Made by a program: the position numbers and the translations under genes
Notes under the pieces: model-generated
What the model was told of the DNA's origin: nothing
Database searches by the model: none
What the model saw: only the letters and a program-made list of their open reading frames with translations
Assembly (NCBI RefSeq): GCF_023159225.1
Contig: NC_063171.1
Location: forward strand, 15,451,142-15,515,141
From: Perognathus longimembris pacificus
Taxonomy: Eukaryota > Chordata > Mammalia > Rodentia > Heteromyidae
DNA: 64,000 nucleotides
Direction: 5' to 3'
In this document: positions 10,761 to 21,984 of the stretch, one piece after another
How positions within the stretch are numbered: the stretch's first letter is position 1
How the letters are laid out: every line of letters begins with the position of its first letter

Positions 10761-11285
10761 ATGTGGTGTCCAGTGAGCCATCTTAATATCGTGATACACC
10801 ATGTATATGTCCTGAGTATGATACATACATAGGATTACAGACCTGTGTGACAGGCACTTGGCCCTAATTCACATGTATATTTAAGGTCTAACTCCATCAA
10901 CCGAATTCACAGAGCCAGTTGTTACTTCTTGACTTATGCTTTCTTTCACTTTTCATTCCCCAGGGGATTATATTCTATCACTATGTAGAAATTCATCTGC
11001 ACCTTCAGAATGAAAGGCAGTGGACATTGTTTAATCTTAACATCTATAAGCTTTCTAAATATTCCCTAATAAGCCCCACTGGCTCCCCAGTTGTTAGAAT
11101 AAATGGACTCATGTTCTGTTTGAAAATCTGCAGTATTTTGCATCACCTTCAGCAAATGTGAGTTTTACTGAGCTCTTTATCTTGTTTTTCCTACTTATCT
11201 AAATATGCCTTGTTTTAACTTTTTAACTGCACTTATCTATTCTCAACCTAAATTTTCATAATTTATAGCTTTTTCCCCTTAGGTG

Positions 11286-11407
11286 CTATCTTCTCTTCTT
11301 TACTCATCTCTTTTCCCCTCCCTTCCTTTCCTCTCCCCTCCCTTTCCTTCCTCTTCCCTCTTTTCCTCCATTCTCTCCCACCCTTTCCTTTCCTTTCTAT
11401 TTTCCTT
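11286..11407. repeat. Pyrimidine-rich tract
   Basis: Interrupted CCCTTTCCTT-type sequence, almost pure C/T on the plus strand. It adjoins the A/G-rich tail side of the minus-strand ID element, so it probably grew from that tail. Confidence 0.75.
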
Positions 11408-11483
11408 CTAGAACTGAGGACTGAACTCAGGGCCTTATGCTTGCCAGGGAAATGCTATTCCGTTGAGCTAAATCCTCAACCCC
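11408..11483 (-). mobile_element. ID element (monomeric, BC1-like)
   Basis: The reverse complement begins GGGGTTGAGGATTTAGCTCA and contains AAGGCCCTGAGTTCAGTCCTCA. This is the layout of the rodent ID/BC1 tRNA-Ala-derived SINE, with A box TTAGCTCA and a mutated B box. It differs from the dimeric SINEs by lacking a second unit. Pyrimidine-rich sequence flanks it on both sides. Confidence 0.82.
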
Positions 11484-11592
11484 TTCCCTTTCCTTTCCTT
11501 TTCTTTCCCTTCTTACATCCTTTCTTCTTCTATTCTTCTTCGTCCTCCTCCTTCCTCCTTTTCTGTCTTCCTACTTTCTTTTTTCCTTAGCG
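11484..11592. repeat. Pyrimidine-rich tract
   Basis: CTTTCC/TTCTTC-type sequence on the 5' side of the minus-strand ID element. Cause unknown; possibly a pre-existing tract into which the ID inserted. Confidence 0.65.
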
Positions 11593-13029
11593 TATTCTAG
11601 GGAATCTTTTCCACTGCCGTTCTTTTACATTAATAGAGATAGCCAATAGTGCTACGAATGTTCATTTGGGGATGCCAAATAATTCTAACAGGCTATTGCC
11701 TGCACTAAGCATTGTGGCTGTGTGCGGCCTCTGCTCCCCAAACCGGGCAAAGTAGAGGAGACTTCTGCCCTTCCTCCTCCCCTGAGAAGGTGCTTTTGAT
11801 CAACAAACATTAAATATTTTATTTTACTTACCTTGAAATTTATTCTGTCCACATTCAAAGGAATGGATAGATTTTACTGAGATCATGTTTGATATCTTAG
11901 TTTCTTAGATAAAAAAACTGCTTCTTTTAAAATATAACAACCAAATAAGCTAGGATGCACATCTCTTGTTAGTGTGTATGTTAAAAAGCTTTCTATTGTC
12001 TATGTTGTTCTTCAAAAAATATGCCGTATGGAAATAGTAGCAATAGAAGTCCTTTATTCTTTTGACTGTTTTATCTGCTTAAAGAAAATACTCTCCAAAT
12101 CATTTGCCTGGTCCCTCTGTTCGTAGACTGATATGCTAACTTTTTGGACCATGTAGGTAAGGGCAGACTTTTTTGTGTGTTTTACATACTGAGCATATAT
12201 CTTCTGGTAAGTTGCACATTTTGTTCTTTTCGATGGCTTTCATGCATTGTTATTCCATTAGTACAAGGCTACCTATTGCTATGAATATCCCACAGAGAGA
12301 ATATTTCCTGACTCCTTGACAATGCTGAAAACTCTTTGTTTAGTATTCATTCTACTTCCTAATTCTGTTCTCTTCATGTCACTCTCTGTGTTCCACTCTA
12401 ATTCAGGCTAAGCTATTTTTATTCTTTCAGTTTCTAATCATTTGCTTTAATGTCTTTAAATTATACAGACCTGAGCAAAACTTTGGTCTGGACTTGCACA
12501 AATTTTCTCTGTAGGTTAAGTACAGATATAAAAATAGATTTTATTTCTTGTTACAACCATTTTCTTATAGTCCGAGTCAGACAAAATTGTCCAAAAATTT
12601 GTTCAAAAATACTGGTGTTTTATTTAGAATAAAATAAAATGTGCTTAGCATGGAACTGTGGAAAATATGATATTTAGTAATATTTATTTGATGTGGTTCA
12701 GGACATATTGCCCCAAAATATGATACCTTGGCATTGAGGAAACAATACAACATGAAGTTACTCATACTATCTTCTTCTCTGAAAGGAGGTTGTATAATTA
12801 AGATGCTAACACTTTCTCTCCTCTTTTCCCTAAATACCAGTCTTGATGATTCACCATAAAGTATTTATACTTCTTTGAAATGAGAATGGAACAACTTACT
12901 TCTGAAGACTGGAGGGTGCTGAGATGAATCAGTACATGTAAGACTTGCTAAGTTCTGTGTGGCTTACACTATGACATGTAATACTATTTAGCATTGCATA
13001 CTAGTAAGCAAACCTTAGCATAAAAGTAC
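11593..13029. other. Unassigned AT-rich sequence
   Basis: No coding frame with credible composition and no young repeat recognised. There is a short GC-richer patch at 11700-11800. Confidence 0.5.
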
Positions 13030-13192
13030 ATACTTTCTTATATTGTGCCCTGATTTAAATTCCTTTGGATATATACTAAAACAGTGATGTACTGGATCAA
13101 ATGTTACTTTAATTTTCAAGCAGCACTATTCATAATAAATGAGCTACGTAAATATACAGGATGCTCTAGAGGTGGTGAAACCATCAAGAAAA

Positions 13193-13262
13193 TGTATGTA
13201 TATATATATATCCACATATATATGTACATATGTATATATGTATATATATATGTATATTTCTA
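13193..13262. repeat. TA/TATG-rich low-complexity repeat
   Basis: Alternating TATATA and TATG/CATA units, adjacent to an old L1 remnant. Confidence 0.8.
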
Positions 13263-13320
13263 CTTCTTTTTACCATCCAATATGTTTACTTGTAGATTTA
13301 TAGACACATTCTAGTTATCA

Positions 13321-13648
13321 CAAATGAGGGAAACCATGCAACTTGTGTCTCTCTGGGTCTGGCTTACCTCACTTAATATATTTTTTCAAGTCTTTACATT
13401 TCCTTGAAAATGATACAGTATCATTCTTTCTAATGGATGAGTAGAATTCCAATGTGTATATATATCACATTTTCTTGATCCATTCATCCAGTGAGGAGCA
13501 TCTGGGCCCATTCTGTATCTTGGCTATGGAAAAAAATGCTACAATAAGCTTAGTTGTGCTGGTAGCCTTAGTGTGGTCTTGTTTGTGTTCTATTGGATAA
13601 ATGCCCAGAAGTGAAATTGCTGGGTCGTAGGGAAGCTCTGAGTTTGGT
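13321..13648 (-). mobile_element. Old L1 ORF2 3' fragment
   Basis: Read on the minus strand it is the end of ORF2. CTTGATCCATTCATCCAGTG is the complement of the conserved 'dMDeW' coding region, and ATAAATGCCCAGAAGTG complements the LLGIYP region. It diverges more than the neighbouring copy. The stretch 13030-13180 may be a further decayed piece. Confidence 0.75.
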
Positions 13649-13649
13649 C

Positions 13650-14004
13650 TTTTTTTTCTTATTTATTGTCAAAGTGATGTACAGAGAGGTTACAGTTTCA
13701 TACGTTAGGCATTGGATATATTTCTTGTACTGTGTGTTACCTCCTCCTTCACTCCCCCCCTCCCCCTCTCCCTCTCCTCTCATGAGTTGTCCAGTTGGTT
13801 TACAACAAACAGTTTTGCAAGCATTGCTTTTGTAGTCGTTTGTCTCTTTATCCTGTGTCTCTTGATTTTGGTATTCCCTTTCACTTTCCTAATTCTAATA
13901 CCAGTATATACAGTTTCCAATGTACTCAGATAAGATACAGTGATAGTGCAGGTACAACCACAGGAAGGGAATACAAGAGGATCATCAACAATAGAAGCAA
14001 CGGT
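13650..14004 (-). mobile_element. Young L1 3'UTR fragment
   Basis: Starts with T-rich tail complement and TTATTGTCAAAGTGATGTAC, continues through the C-rich complement of the G-tract (13755-13790), and ends at ATCAACAATAGAAGCAACGG. It is inserted into the older L1 ending at 13648. 5'-truncated, about 350 bp. Confidence 0.88.
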
Positions 14005-14059
14005 TTCTTTTAAATTATACATTTCTCTATCATTCACAGAGTAAAACCAAAGGAGAATA

Positions 14060-14432
14060 TTCTTAGGAGAGGATCACAAATGCACAATAGCTATGTGCAT
14101 CTGAATATATAAAATAGTATTTATCAAAATGAGCTCCAGGAAACAAGGGTTTTAATAATGTATGTTTCTTTGCCTTCTTTGTTGCTGTTGTTTTCATTTC
14201 TTTTTGCCTTATTTCTTCCTTTATCTGTCTTTGGGAGTATATGGTAGGAAAAGGAATGAACAAAAACAGCAGTGATATTTTCTAGACACTGTTGAAAAAA
14301 ACTATACAACTCATGGGTGAGTACTGGAGGGAAAAACTGGAAGACAGGGAAGGGGTGAAGAAATGAATTCATTATTTGACTTACATAACCATAACCTCTG
14401 TACATTTCCTTTGCAAAAACAACAAATATTTT
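14060..14432 (+). mobile_element. Old L1 3'UTR fragment
   Basis: Diverged but collinear with young 3'UTRs: GGATCACAAATGCACAATAG, TATACAACTCATGGG, a purine block, then CCATAACCTCTGTACAT. Confidence 0.72.
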
Positions 14433-14609
14433 TATACAGGTTGCATATGTGTAACTTTCAAATTTTGGATGAGTACTAATGTTCACATCAATAGGAAGAA
14501 AGAAAAAACTGACAAATTTTTAATACATAAAAAAATCAAAATTGTGTGCATATATTCTTCTTATATCAATTTAGAAAAGCTAAGTCTAACTCTGGATACA
14601 GATTGACTG

Positions 14610-14870
14610 GCTTTCTTTTTTATTATTAATTAGATGTACAAAGGAATTAAAAGTCATAAATCAGGATATGAGTAAGATATACCTTGATCAGTTTTACTTC
14701 TTTCATCGTTCTCCCCAATTTTTTTCTTCCCATAACTACTCTCAACTTACATATTTCAATTTATACATAATGTACATTGAACATAGTGGCTCCTTCTCCT
14801 TCCTCCATTTATGTGCCCTCCTCAATTGCCCTCCCCATCCAGACTGAAAGCCTTTGATTCACATTTCTGT
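14610..14870 (-). mobile_element. Old L1 3'-end fragment
   Basis: Antisense tail pattern (ATTAGATGTACAAAGGAATT, then C/T-rich sequence), strongly diverged. Confidence 0.5.
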
Positions 14871-15600
14871 CTGGATTTCACATTGGAAACCAATTTTCAC
14901 ACTTGTATTTCCTTATATGGAAAGTCAACTTGTTATTATGCCTAACAATACTCCACTAGCCAAGACATATAGCATGTCTGAACCCAAAGTCAACCTGGAG
15001 AAAGTAACTTCCTCCTAACCATGGATATGATGCTCATACAAGATTGGAGTGATGAATGACAGATAACATCTCCTGAAAAAATGAGATCTCTATATCACTT
15101 AACAAATTTCAGATGGTTAACATTCATGAAATCTTTCTTTTCATACATCTACTTTCACTTTGTTGCCTGTAGACAATATTAAGAGTCATAGAAGTGTTTT
15201 GTCAATAACTTCATTTGATGAATGGAGAAACTGGCATCCAAGAGCATTTAAGCATTTTTTCAATGTGCATGATAAATCATTGGTAACTAACACAGAGGTA
15301 TTTGACTTGACATTGCACAACTCAATGTCACATTTACTTTCTCTTGCTATTCATGTCCACTTCCAATATTCTAATGCATTTCTACTAGAAAAGAAAATGA
15401 ATGATGATCTCAAAAGGACGTTACAGAAGTTCTGCTAAACAAGTTTAAAGAGTTTAACAGATAATATTTTTAAGAAAGATAAGGTAATTTGAAAGAATCC
15501 ATAAAAAGTAGTTAGCAACTGCTGGAGGCCCCATCAATGCTGAGTTTGTAGGGACAAAAAGAGAAAAGAGAGGTCTAAGAAGAGGATCTAAAGTCTTAGA
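14871..15600. other. Unassigned sequence
   Basis: No repeat recognised. A 92-codon open frame at 15160-15438 has no recognisable domain or conserved context and is treated as chance. Confidence 0.5.
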
Positions 15601-15616
15601 AAAAGAGTAAGCCTGA

Positions 15617-15826
15617 GGGCTGGGGATATGGCCTAGTGGCAAGAGAGCTTGCCTCCTATACATGAGGCCCTGGGTTGGATTCCCCAGCACCACATATACA
15701 GAAAACGGCCAGAAGTGGCGCTGTGGCTCAAGTGGCAGAGTGCTAGCCTTGAGCAAAAGGAAGCCAGGGACAGTGCTCAGGCCCTGAGTCCAAGGCCCAG
15801 GACTGGCCGAAAAAAAAAAAAAAAAA
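15617..15826 (+). mobile_element. Dimeric ID-type SINE
   Basis: Complete two-unit copy with an A tail. A perfect TSD, AAAAGAGTAAGCCTGA, lies at 15601-15616 and 15827-15842. A recent insertion. Confidence 0.95.
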
Positions 15827-15842
15827 AAAGAGTAAGCCTGAA

Positions 15843-16218
15843 GACAAGTAAAAAAAAGGAATCCTTACTGTGAACACAGAATTTCAGAATAATTATCTCA
15901 CATATATTTTCCCTCTTCCTGTCCTTCTATGTCCTTTCAGGGTTTTCCCATGGGCTGAGCAAAACTGAGACCCAGCAAGGAAGGTCTGGGAGGCAGTTGG
16001 AAAAGTCAGTCTTTCAAACTCATTTGGGGAAAAAAGGTGAAAGGAGAAAAAAAAAGGAGAAAAGAGCAAGAGAATAGCCAACACAGCCTCCATGTTCACC
16101 CTTGAAGAGTACAGAATATTAACCATCAATTCTTTTACTCGTGTTCATTATCTTCTAGTGCTGAGTTGATGTTTGACCTGAGCTGATGTAAGTTTGCAAA
16201 TAAGTTTTATTTGCAATC

Positions 16219-16220
<2 letters not shown>
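15843..16220. other. Unassigned sequence
   Basis: Nothing recognised; includes A/G-rich patches near 16030-16070. Confidence 0.5.

Positions 16221-16221
<1 letters not shown>

Positions 16222-16264
<43 letters not shown>
16222..16264. repeat. (GA)n microsatellite
   Basis: About 21 uninterrupted GA units. Confidence 0.97.
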
Positions 16265-16268
<4 letters not shown>

Positions 16269-16656
16269 AAGCCAGATGTGCACAAACACTTTTGTAAAAA
16301 TAGGATGAGTAAATATCTCCTTTTTATCCTGAGTATGTGTTTTAATTCATTTGGGAGACTAAGTAAGTTTGTCGATTAGTTTGAAAAGAACACACATGGA
16401 AACAAAACATTTATCTTCGGAAGATAGTGATTTGGGTCTTACTTTATACACTGAAATCTATACAAATATTCATCAAAAAGTTAACCTAACTGCTAATATA
16501 GAAGGAACATCCATCTAATTTAGATATTTCTCCATGTGAAAATAATTCTAGATGGTTAATTCTCCAGGAGAATGATCACAATGAATAGCCTTCCAAGTAA
16601 CTTACTATGTGGTAAGAATGTTTTATAAATAATTTCTGGTCATAAAATCATTATTT
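16265..16656. other. Unassigned sequence
   Basis: AT-rich; nothing recognised. Confidence 0.5.
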
Positions 16657-16670
16657 AGTTGTTAAATATT

Positions 16671-16881
16671 TGTTTTTTTCCTTTGGCCAGACCTGGGCCT
16701 TGGACTCAGGGCCTGAGCACTGTTGTCCCTGGCTTCCTTTTTGCTCAAGGCTAGCACTCTGCCACTTGAGCCACAGCGCCACTTCTGGCCATTTTCTGTA
16801 TATGTGGTGCTGGGGAATTGAACCCAGGGCCTCATGTATATGAGGCAAGCTCTCTCGCCACTAGGCCATATCCCCAGCCCC
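16671..16881 (-). mobile_element. Dimeric ID-type SINE
   Basis: Complete minus-strand copy: T-rich tail complement at left, CCATATCCCCAGCCCC at right. A perfect 14-bp TSD, AGTTGTTAAATATT, lies at 16657-16670 and 16882-16895. Confidence 0.95.
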
Positions 16882-17130
16882 AGTTGTTAAATATTTTACT
16901 ATGACCTATTAAGCCTGATGTTATCCTAACAGGCATTATAATAATTTCAAATACTGCCCTCTCAAATTCTAGCATTCCATCCATTTTAGATCCTACCTAT
17001 GAATGAGATCATGATGTGCCCATTATTTTGTGCCTAGTTGATTTTTCTTAACATTATGATCTCTGTTTTCATCGATATAACAACTGACAAGTATTCATTC
17101 ATTGTATGAATGAAAAGCCCCGAGTTTATA

Positions 17131-17145
17131 TAGATAGATAGATAG

Positions 17146-17181
<36 letters not shown>
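17131..17181. repeat. (TAGA)n/(TA)n compound microsatellite
   Basis: A few TAGA units followed by about 16 TA units. Confidence 0.95.
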
Positions 17182-17184
<3 letters not shown>

Positions 17185-17344
17185 CAATGTTTTGTGATTT
17201 CTTCATTAAATGGAGGGTATCTTTGTATAGAATTGTGAATCATGTTATAATAAATGTTTATTTGACATACTGGATATTCCAAGAAGTGATTACTGAAATA
17301 TAATATATAGCAATATGTTAATTTTTTTAATTTTATTTTGATGG

Positions 17345-17450
17345 TCATGGAGCTTGAATGTGGGAGCTGGACACTGTCCTTGAGCTTTTTGACTCAAGGC
17401 TATCCCTTTACATTTGAATCACAGCTCTACTCCACCTTCTTCTTTTTTTT
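17345..17450 (-). mobile_element. Old ID-related SINE fragment
   Basis: Minus-strand, diverged form of the SINE second unit: CACTGTCCTTGAGC, GACTCAAGGCTA, TGAATCACAGCTCTAC. Confidence 0.65.
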
Positions 17451-17459
17451 TTTTTGAGA

Positions 17460-18704
17460 ATATCCTGTTTATTGTTTATGATTTACACAGAAAATGATGG
17501 GCTGGGGATGTAGAACAATAAACCAATTATTACATTTAGACCTGGGATTTTGAAAAACTTGCATTTCATTTTAACAGTTCATATATATTTAATAGCTTAT
17601 ATATAAATCCAGATCATAAATACTCTTAAGAGTTAGCTTTGTGATAAACAATTATGAAACACAAAAGAAAACTACAAGAATCTAACTTAAATATCAGCAT
17701 TCATATTACAAGTAATAAGAAAGTGTTCAAAAATAAAATTATTATATTAACAACATAGAGAAATAAGATAAACAATAATTTATTAATATTCATATCCATT
17801 TCTAATATACCTTCATATATTCATAACTTTTTCAAAAGGATCCAAGATAAGATCAAATAATATTTTTTAGTTCAGTTTGTCCTGGTAGTTTCCGTATATG
17901 TCATGTACTTAAGTATATAATCCAATAGGAATTGACTTATAAGTACACTTAAGAATAAGAATATAACTTCGTTCTTCTGCAGTGGATATCCAGTGTTATC
18001 AATAATAATGTTGAAAGGATTGTCCTTTCTTCAAGGACACCTGTTTAGACATCAGTTGGCTATATCATTTTGTACATTTGGGATTTCTCTTCCTTCCATT
18101 GGTCTTCATGACTCTTTCTATACCATTTTATAGTCTTCATTACAAAACTGTGTAGTATATTTTGAGGCTTGGTATTTTACTGCATCCAACTATTTTTCTT
18201 CAGTACTTATTGCTTTAGATTTTTTGAATCTTTTTAAGTTCCTTAAACTGCAAGATAGTTATTTTTTTCTTTGTCTCTGAATATATCATTGGCATTTTGA
18301 AAGAGACTGCATTTAATCTGTAACTCACTTTGGTAACACGGAAATTTTAATAACTAAATCTTACAATTCCTGAGTGTGAGGCATTTTTCTATATGAGTCT
18401 TCTTTAATTTCGTTTCTCTGTGAATTATATCATTTATTGAAGACAATTTTCTCTTCCTTGCTTAAATATACTCCTAAAATTGTAACCATTAAAAATCCTC
18501 ACTGTCTCAATTTCTAATTCTGCAGATTTGATATTTGTCTATAGAAAACTACTGAGTTTTTAATCAGGGATTTTTGTACTCGCTATAGTATTGAGTTCAT
18601 TTTGCAATTCTAATAGTTAATAGGGTATCTAAAGGTTTCCACATATAAAATAACCTTAAGAAAACAGAAGTCATTTAAACTTTTACCTAATTGCTGAGTC
18701 TGGG
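17460..18704. other. Unassigned AT-rich sequence
   Basis: No coding signal or recognised young repeat. Parts around 17980-18600 read like highly decayed L1 antisense sequence, but not clearly enough to call. Confidence 0.45.
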
Positions 18705-18860
18705 ATTTATTATTTATTTTTATTTTTATTGTCAAGGTGATAAACACAGGGGTTACAGTTTCATGTGTTAGGGAGTGAGTACATTTCTTATCAAACTTGT
18801 TATCTCCTTCCTTATATTTCTCCCACTATTCCTCCTCCTCAATTCCATCTCCTTCTCCCC
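18705..18860 (-). mobile_element. Old L1 3'-end fragment
   Basis: TTTTTATTGTCAAGGTGATA, GGGGTTACAGTTTCATG, GAGTACATTTCTTATC, then a C-rich block. Confidence 0.75.
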
Positions 18861-19242
18861 GGCACCACACGGGAAGTTTGGACTTGTGCTAACTAAAAGT
18901 GCTCTGAGTAGTTACATTAATATTATTCCAGATAATAAGGGAAAACCTTTCAGCATTTGTCATTCTGCATGATGTTAATTCTGTGATTAGTCATATAAAA
19001 TGTACACTACAGTAATGAGTGTATAGTTCCTGTAAGATTCTGAGGACCTAATACAAAAAAATGTTGAAATAAGAAATTCTTTCAAATACCTTCCCTGCAT
19101 CTATTAAGTGATCATAATGCTTTCATTTATTCTGTTGAGTCATGCTTACAGAATTTCATATATTTAACCATTGACATCTTCCTTGGATGAATGACGTAGG
19201 TGAATACCTCTTGCTCATAAATATTCTTTTTATTGTGCTGTT
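18861..19242. other. Unassigned sequence
   Basis: Nothing recognised. Confidence 0.5.
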
Positions 19243-19260
19243 GTTGAATTTTAATGTGTT

Positions 19261-19617
19261 GTTGAATTTTTTTATATTTTTATTGTCAAACTGATGTACA
19301 GAGGGGATACATTTTCATATGTTAGGCATTGGATATATTTCTTGTACTGTTTGTTACCGCCTCCTCATTCCCCCCTTCCCCCTCCCTCTTTCCATTTCCC
19401 CCCATGAGTTTTTCAGTTGATCTATTATTGATGATCCTCTTGTATCCCCTTCCTGTGGTTGTACCTGCACTATCTCTATATCTTATCTGAGTACATTGGA
19501 AACCGTGTATACTGGTATTAGAACTAGGAAACTGAAAGGGAATACCAAAATCGAGAGACACAGGGTAAAAAGACAAACGACTACAAAAACAATACTTGCA
19601 AAACTGTTTGGTGTGCT
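19261..19617 (-). mobile_element. 5'-inverted (twin-primed) L1 3'UTR insertion
   Basis: 19265-19421 is the L1 3' end in antisense (TTTTTATTGTCAAACTGATG to GAGTTTTTCAGTTGATC). 19422-19617 is the immediately preceding 3'UTR segment in sense (TATTGATGATCCTCTTG to AAACTGTTTGGTG). In element coordinates the two pieces abut with only a few bases missing. An exact 18-bp TSD, GTTGAATTTTAATGTGTT, lies at 19243-19260 and 19618-19635. This is the classic twin-priming product. Confidence 0.93.
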
Positions 19618-19635
19618 GTTGAATTTTAATGTGTT

Positions 19636-20077
19636 ATTTGATAGATATTGTTAATGATTTCTATGTCTATCTTCAATAAGGTTATTGTCCTGCAGTTTTC
19701 TCTATATGTCTTGTTTTCATCTGGTTTTGTAACAAGTTATTAGGTATATTATAGAAATGATTGGCAAAAATGACCAATTCTTCAAATTTTGAAATAATTT
19801 AGACTAATTGGCATTAATTTTTCTTTATTTATTTCTTAGAATTTTGAATTGAATCTGTCTCATTATTGATGTTTCTACTAGCTATAAATTATGTAGGTCC
19901 GGATGTTTTGTAAGGGCATACACATACATATACTTCTATATTCAAATACATGTCCAATACTTTATTCATATGTAATTTTTCCTTATTTTATGCGTTCAAT
20001 ACATAATAAATATATATACATATATAATTTCAGTGAATATGTTAATATCCTACAAATATGCCGCTAACTGAAAGTAT

Positions 20078-20081
<4 letters not shown>
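19636..20081. other. Unassigned AT-rich sequence
   Basis: Nothing recognised. Confidence 0.5.

Positions 20082-20125
<44 letters not shown>
20082..20125. repeat. (GT)n microsatellite
   Basis: About 21 GT units. Confidence 0.97.
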
Positions 20126-20127
<2 letters not shown>

Positions 20128-21873
20128 GCAGCAAAGCACAATTTGGAATTATTTTTATCAAAAGAAATGCATTCCTCATATTACCTATAAAGAAACTGAT
20201 GTTTCAAAAGGTCAAATTGTTGTGTACAATTAACAACTAAAGAAATTGTGATGTGAAGTCGTGACTCCACTCTGATGCTCCTGCACTACATCACCATGTT
20301 CTGTACAATGGAGTCAGTTGGCTGTTTCTGGAAACTCCAGACCAAAGTGCCTTAACACCAGTGAAATGCCTTGTCAGTCAGGATCTCTCCCTTTTCTTAG
20401 GCAAAACCTAACAAAGATGTATCAAATTGACTGATGTACAGAAGTTAGTTAATGGTTTATTATATCTCACTAAACCAACTTTGTAGAATATTAATATTCA
20501 ATCTTGTCTTTCTAAATTATTCTGAATTTTTTCATTCAAATATGCCACTGAATCACTACCATTATTCTATAATTTCTTCCTAGAGTCAAAACTAAACATT
20601 TTGGTAAATATTCTGATAAACACCAGTACTTTATAATTTTCTCATGTACCATAACATAAGAATATATTCTTACAAGGACTGTATAAAATGAAATAACATG
20701 ACAATATAGTATTTCCAAGATTCCTCTTAAATTATTAGTGCTCTACCATTCAAGTGTATCTTATTCATTAGTTTGTAGAATGAAGTGCAAAACATTACCT
20801 ATCATTTTCCTCCTAGAGAAGATAAGTTGCATTAATTTACAAAACTAAATCAAAGCTTCTCAAATGCATAACATTATTAAAGATCAAACAGATTCTGTAA
20901 AATGTGATTAATAAAATAGAATGTAACATTTGCCCTAAATTATTATTGTGTCACTTTTCTGTGTATAATATTATGAAATATAGGAAACTTTCATCATTTC
21001 CTTCAAACTTTATTCAAGTTTGCTTTTTAACCAGTACATATTACTATGTTCAATTCACTAAGGGAGTATTACAGGGAAAAATGTTATGTACATTTACACT
21101 CCTCACACATACACTAAAGATACAGCAAATTAAACTGAGATTTTTAAAAATCTCAGTAATATTGTCTATTCCAATATTTAATTTCCTTCTCTTCTTTTAA
21201 AGTGGATATCATTCTTTTCCTATATTTACAACCAACCAATATTTTTGAATCTCATTCACCAATGTTTATCATTAACTAATAGCATGATCAGCACTATTGG
21301 CATGTCTGTATAACTTCCACAGTTATTCCTGGGACCCCAACTATTTCTTCACCAACCCGAACTGGAGTGTTTAAAATGACTTTTAATCTAAGTCTCCTAA
21401 TTTGTCATAAAAATTAGGCTTATTCACTGTTCCTGAGAGACTACAATATAAAAGCCTATCCATCATAGTGTATCTAATTAAGAAACTAAGTTAAGAGGTG
21501 TTTGAACAAGATATTTTAAAATCTCAGGGGACCAGACAATTGAATTGGTATTTCAGACATATCAAATTAGTTAATGATTTGGGAATCTTTATACTGCAAG
21601 AGCATGTAAATTAAAAAAGAATAATGAAATTCATTAAAGCTCCATATCAGAAAGAAAAGAGGGCCCTTTACACCATTGCATGTAATTATAAGTACCTGTT
21701 TCATTCAGATAGAAGGACAGGAGGCTGGGGAAAACAAAGCAATTTAGACTGAATAATTCTTATATTTAACATAGATAATTACAATTATTTTTCTTTATAT
21801 TTTTTGAGGCATCTCCAGTATAACTGACAAGTCCGTATTTGGTAACCAGTCTTGCTTTCCATTTTCACTTCAC
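20126..21873. other. Repeat-poor unassigned sequence
   Basis: No recognisable L1 or SINE over about 1.75 kb, unusual for this window. It contains the palindrome at 21134-21157. Confidence 0.5.
21134..21157. repeat. 24-bp perfect palindrome
   Basis: ACTGAGATTTTT is followed directly by its exact reverse complement with no spacer, so it could form a cruciform or hairpin. No gene or repeat context explains it. Confidence 0.8.
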
Positions 21874-21984
21874 CATATGAACTTGTAAGATAAGTGTCTT
21901 GCCATTCAAAATGACAATAGATGTTGGATTTTTCTCATCAAGTCTAACAAAGTATTTTCTTTCTTTTGTCAACCTATTTTGAGG
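21874..21984 (-). other. Candidate coding exon, unidentified
   Basis: On the minus strand a strong acceptor (TTATCCTTCTCTTTCTTTCAG, 21985-22005) precedes 111 bases open in one frame only; the other two frames hit stops within five codons. The frame includes KYFVRLDEKNPTS and VILNGKTLILQVHM. At 21873 a possible donor ATG|GTGAAG follows. Reading on past it, the same frame meets one TGA and then another 27 open codons (KWKARLVTKYGLVSYTGDAS), so it might instead be a decayed retrocopy. The protein is not recognised. No partner exon was found, though exons in large introns would lie beyond this window. A chance open frame of this length is possible. Confidence 0.35.

Noticed and set aside
13593..13933. 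Overlapping frames repeating motifs such as FHFPSSNTSIYSFQCTQ at many loci
   Set aside because: Antisense translations of the L1 3'UTR, repeated at every minus-strand copy.
13650..14432. A further 5'-inverted L1 (antisense 13650-14004, sense 14060-14432)
   Set aside because: The two pieces cover overlapping 3'UTR regions and differ greatly in divergence, so they are separate insertions.
15160..15438. 92-codon open frame
   Set aside because: No recognisable domain, splice context or repeat origin; the length is compatible with chance in AT-rich DNA.
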